From: Deltaproteobacteria bacterium HGW-Deltaproteobacteria-19
GTDB lineage: Bacteria > Desulfobacterota > Syntrophia > Syntrophales > PHBD01
Direction: 5' to 3'
Assembly (NCBI GenBank): GCA_002841865.1
Contig: PHBD01000017.1
Coordinates: 1 to 62,132, forward strand
Length of the DNA: 62,132 nucleotides
Shown: in pieces, positions 59,473-62,132 of the stretch
Layout: each line of letters opens with the position of its first letter
How positions within the stretch are numbered: position 1 is the stretch's first letter
Notes under the pieces: generated by a model
Seen by the model: the letters and a program-made list of their open reading frames with translations, nothing else
Databases searched by the model: none
Told to the model about the DNA's origin: nothing
Translations under genes and position numbers: made by a program

Positions 59473-61299
59473 TCACGCCTCCCGCTCCTCCCTTCTATGA
59501 AGCGATGCCCGTCGGATGGCGTCAAGCTCGGCCTTGCGCAGGCGAATGCTCTGTGGAGTGATCTCCACCTGCTCGTCCACTGCGATAAACTCGATGGACT
59601 GATCCAACGACAAAGGGCGCGGCGGTCTCAGCGTCACGGTGGCCTCCGCCGTTGAGCTCCGGATGTTTGTCAATTTCTTTTCCTTTGTGATGTTCACCGT
59701 CAGGTCCCCGGTACGGTTCCGCTCGCCGACGATCATCCCGGCGTAGACCTCGGTCCCCACCTCGACGAAAAGCTCTCCACGGTCCACCATCGCCAGGCTG
59801 GCATAGGGCGTCACCCGTCCGCTCCGGTCGGACAGGATTGCCCCGCTGGCCCGCTGCGGGATCGGTCCGAACCACGGCTGGTATTCCTCGAAAAGCGTGT
59901 TCATGACCCCGGATCCCTTCGTGTCTGTCATGAAATGACTGCGGAATCCGATAAGGCCGCGGGAGGGAACCAGGAATTCGAGATTGACCCGTCCGCTTCC
60001 CTTATTGATCAACTGGACCATGCGCCCTTTCCGGGTCGACAATTTTTCCGTTACGATGCCGACATACTCGTCCGGCACATCAATAAAGACACGTTCGACC
60101 GGCTCATAGATCTTGCCATCAATCGTTTTCGTGATGACATTCGGCTTGGATACCATCAGTTCATATCCTTCCCGTCGCATGGTCTCGATCAGCACGGCCA
60201 TCTGCAGTTCCCCCCGTCCACAGACCTCGAAGGCATCCCTGCGATCCAGATGTTTCAACTGGATCGCGACGTTCCGGAGGATCTCCTTTTCCAGACGTTC
60301 CAGAAGGTGCCTTGACGTCAGGTACTTCCCCTCCCTGCCTGCCAGGGGGCTGTTGTTGACGGAAAAGATCATTGAGACAGTGGGCTCGTCGACATGGATC
60401 CGGGGCAACGGCAAGGGGTTGTCCTGGGAAGAGATGGTGTCCCCGATGGTGATGTTTGGAATGCCGGCTATGGCTAGGATGTCGCCAGACTCGACGACGT
60501 CAACGGGTTTTTTCTTCAGGCCGTGAAACGTGTACAGAGCGGAGAAACGGACACCCGTTGTGACGGCCTCCTCACCGCAGAGGGCATAAAACTGGTTCAT
60601 CGCCAGTGTCCCATGCATCAGACGCCCGATGGCAATCTGTCCCACATAAGGGTCGTAGTCCAGGTTCGTTACCAGGAATTGAGGGATCTGCTCATCATCC
60701 GCCTCGGGACCCGGGATGACTTCGCAGATGACGTCCAAGAGGGGCCTCACATCTTCCGAAGCGTCATCCAGTTTCCGATGGGCGATTCCCTTCTTCGCGT
60801 TTGTGTAAAGAATGGGAAACTCGATCTGCTCTTCTCCGGCGTCGAGATCGATGAACATGTCGTAAATTTCGTTGATGACCTCGTCGATCCGGATGTCGCC
60901 ACGATCGATTTTGTTGATGACGACCACAATGGGCAGTCGCTTGGCGAGAGCCTTCTTGACGACGAAACGTGTCTGCGGAAGCGGGCCTTCACTGGCATCG
61001 ACGAGCAGAATCACACCGTCGACCATGTTGAGGCTTCGCTCGACCTCTCCTCCGAAATCCGCGTGGCCCGGTGTGTCGACGATGTTGATTTTGGTGCTTT
61101 CGTACAATATCGCCGTATTTTTCGCCATGATGGTAATGCCACGCTCCCTCTCGAGGTCCATCGAGTCCATCACCCGCTCGGCGATCTCCTGATGCTCCCG
61201 GAATGTCCCCGTCTGCTTGAGCATGGCGTCAACCAGGGTTGTTTTTCCGTGATCGACATGGGCGATGATGGCGATGTTCCGTATGTTCTGTTTGCGCAT
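59473..61299 (-). CDS. typA: Translational GTPase BipA/TypA
   Basis: 608-residue ribosome-binding GTPase involved in 50S assembly and stress adaptation. G1 [15 protein letters not shown]2 ([14 protein letters not shown]), G3 [15 protein letters not shown] and G4 [10 protein letters not shown] are all present. The C-terminal part has EF-G-like domains and the BipA-specific C-terminal domain ([43 protein letters not shown]). Length is standard. ATG 61299 has a GGAAGTTTC-type RBS. Confidence 0.96.
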   Translation of the reverse strand: MRKQNIRNIAIIAHVDHGKTTLVDAMLKQTGTFREHQEIAERVMDSMDLERERGITIMAKNTAILYESTKINIVDTPGHADFGGEVERSLNMVDGVILLVDASEGPLPQTRFVVKKALAKRLPIVVVINKIDRGDIRIDEVINEIYDMFIDLDAGEEQIEFPILYTNAKKGIAHRKLDDASEDVRPLLDVICEVIPGPEADDEQIPQFLVTNLDYDPYVGQIAIGRLMHGTLAMNQFYALCGEEAVTTGVRFSALYTFHGLKKKPVDVVESGDILAIAGIPNITIGDTISSQDNPLPLPRIHVDEPTVSMIFSVNNSPLAGREGKYLTSRHLLERLEKEILRNVAIQLKHLDRRDAFEVCGRGELQMAVLIETMRREGYELMVSKPNVITKTIDGKIYEPVERVFIDVPDEYVGIVTEKLSTRKGRMVQLINKGSGRVNLEFLVPSRGLIGFRSHFMTDTKGSGVMNTLFEEYQPWFGPIPQRASGAILSDRSGRVTPYASLAMVDRGELFVEVGTEVYAGMIVGERNRTGDLTVNITKEKKLTNIRSSTAEATVTLRPPRPLSLDQSIEFIAVDEQVEITPQSIRLRKAELDAIRRASLHRREEREA

Positions 61300-61611
61300 G
61301 AAACTTCCTTTATCCGGTTATTGTGTTGAAAATGAAGATCGTGGAACCATAGCAGAGGAAGAGGCAACGTGCAAAGAAACAAAGCTCCCCGGGCTATCCA
61401 TGAGAAATGTTTTGCCGTGCGTCATTTCCGAAAACCATGGCTTCGGGATCGGGTGGCCCGGGCTTTCCTCCCTTTTACTGATTAAGCCGTTGATATCGTG
61501 AGTGGATTGTTTGCACGACCGTCCAGCAAATTGAAACTGACCGGAACGGCATAATTTGCCGCGGATATTGTTGTGCGATATCTTATGGTTATGCTTTGGG
61601 CCTGGACGCTC

Positions 61612-61640
61612 TTGACAATGATATTTGTTCGGTCTATGAA
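61612..61640 (+). promoter_or_regulatory. Sigma-70 promoter of a probable ncRNA
   Basis: Perfect TTGACA (61612-61617), 17-bp spacer, TATGAA (61635-61640). No plus-strand gene follows before the terminator at 61812. Confidence 0.55.
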
Positions 61641-61646
61641 AAAACC

Positions 61647-61843
61647 AACATAAGGGAAGATTCTGCGGTGCCCGTTATCGTCCCGGATGGCTGAACCAAC
61701 ACATAAGAGCGTCAGGGTCTTATTGGTGGATGCCACCCGAAGAAAGACCGACTCGTTCAACAAAGGGAATTCAGTCCCGTCCCAGCGAGACGGCAACCGC
61801 GGATCATATGCCCCCCGACGGGTCTCCCGTTGGGGGTTTTTTT
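61647..61843 (+). ncRNA. Unidentified structured RNA, about 195 nt
   Basis: Between a promoter and an intrinsic terminator with no open frame on this strand. Folding by eye: outer stem TGCGGT-GCC with GGC-AACCGCG-type 3' side (61664-61672 with 61792-61801); a long hairpin 61684-61739 with CGG, TGGC, ACCA and ATAAGA pairing to TCTTAT, TGGT, GCCA and CCG; then GGGA/TCCC and CCGTC/GACGG hairpins. It was not matched to 6S, tmRNA, RNase P or a known riboswitch. Confidence 0.45.
61812..61843 (+). terminator. Rho-independent terminator on the plus strand
   Basis: CCCCCGACGGG pairs with CCCGTTGGGGG (one wobble) around TCT, followed by seven T. It ends the putative ncRNA; no plus-strand gene precedes it. 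Confidence 0.85.
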
Positions 61844-61992
61844 AACCGCTGATCGTTTCGTTCAAGTCGATTGAACGAAGCATCCCCCGAGCCCCTCCGG
61901 AAAAGGAATATTCTTTTCCCGACAATTCCCCCGGCCGCGATTATATTCACATCATTTCAATATGATGCAACGTGTCGCCTTCTCCCTTGCCA

Positions 61993-62013
61993 TTCTGGCA
62001 CGCCTTTCGCTTT
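61993..62013 (+). promoter_or_regulatory. Sigma-54 promoter before the last gene
   Basis: TTCTGGCACGCCTTTCGCTTT: GG at 61997-61998 and GC at 62009-62010, the exact -24/-12 spacing, one mismatch to TGGCACG-N4-TTGCT. An inverted repeat CATCAT-TTCAAT-ATGATG (about 61950-61967) upstream may be part of an activator site. Confidence 0.7.
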
Positions 62014-62059
62014 AGAGATCATCAAACGAAACCAAAAACCCTCAGAGAGGAGACAGATC

Positions 62060-62132
62060 ATGAAAAAGACACTGGGAACGATGATGGTGGCAGGGATTGT
62101 GGTTCTTCTGACGGCAACCTTCAGCTTCGCGG
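62060..62132 (+). CDS. Exported protein, N-terminal signal peptide only (cut by window end)
   Basis: Only 24 codons lie in the window: a basic start KKTLGT followed by a hydrophobic stretch (MMVAGIVVLLTATFSFA), a typical Sec signal peptide. RBS AGAGAGGAGAC precedes ATG 62060. The gene is expressed from a sigma-54-like promoter about 50 bp upstream. The mature protein is outside the window, so no function can be given. Confidence 0.8.
   Translation, partial: MKKTLGTMMVAGIVVLLTATFSFA

Noticed and set aside
61482-61796. Minus-strand 104-codon frame
   Set aside because: Would need a TTG start, has no RBS or family, and lies opposite a promoter-terminator unit that is better explained as ncRNA.

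Overview
The window looks like chromosomal DNA of an anaerobic, fatty-acid or aromatic-acid degrading deltaproteobacterium (Desulfobacterota), most like a Syntrophales member. This is inferred from the gene set, not from a database match: an ADP-forming acyl-CoA synthetase, an acyl-CoA dehydrogenase with an APH-like partner, paired thiolases with DUF35 proteins, a GrdB/PrdB-type selenoprotein read through an in-frame UGA, a tri-haem cytochrome, a BKACE enzyme, sigma-54 type promoters and type IV pilin. Base composition is GC-rich in the core and visibly lower between about 21.6 and 35.8 kb.

Layout. 1-1485 (-): Mla-type lipid transport (permease, a degenerate ATPase, start of the MCE protein). 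1758-6749 (+): FAH-family hydrolase, HtrA protease, endonuclease III-like protein, PHP phosphoesterase and DUF374 acyltransferase, the last three overlapping. 6937-13168 (-): APH-like kinase, acyl-CoA dehydrogenase, histidine phosphatase, ADP-forming acyl-CoA synthetase, Nudix hydrolase. 13221-16099 (-): Lon and Hsp20. 16214-20371 (+): Nudix, cupin, small protein, DNA polymerase I. Two perfect 16-bp parS palindromes (5324 and 17293) suggest this arm lies near the chromosome origin.

21441-35422 is the accessory region. It starts at an intact tRNA-Arg(ACG), and the 3' part of that tRNA plus its terminator recurs four more times in the same orientation (23453, 31043, 32231, 35344). The copies divide about 14 kb into four cassettes with unrelated cargo: an exported unknown; an M24 peptidase, PAP2 phosphatase, selenoprotein, PAS protein, DUF3795 protein and CHAT lipoprotein; an exported TIM-barrel-like protein; and a ClpX-like AAA protein with a small partner, three tiny basic ORFs and a tri-haem cytochrome. 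No integrase is visible. It reads as repeated integration at one tRNA gene.

35827-39979 (+) is an operon of two DUF35 proteins around two thiolase-fold proteins, one lacking the catalytic Cys, followed by a PP2C-like phosphatase; a sigma-54-like promoter lies upstream. 40.1-44.7 kb holds MarR and TetR regulators with recognisable operators, an Fe-S protein, a flavodoxin-like protein and a methyltransferase. 44706-48290 (-) is a six-PAS hybrid histidine kinase. 48567-56609 (-) encodes an acyl-CoA ligase, a 2Fe-2S reductase, an FAD oxidoreductase, a molybdopterin oxidoreductase and MarR, followed by BKACE (+). The window ends with a PilZ protein, type IV pilin, BipA/TypA, a likely structured ncRNA, and the start of an exported protein behind a sigma-54-like promoter.
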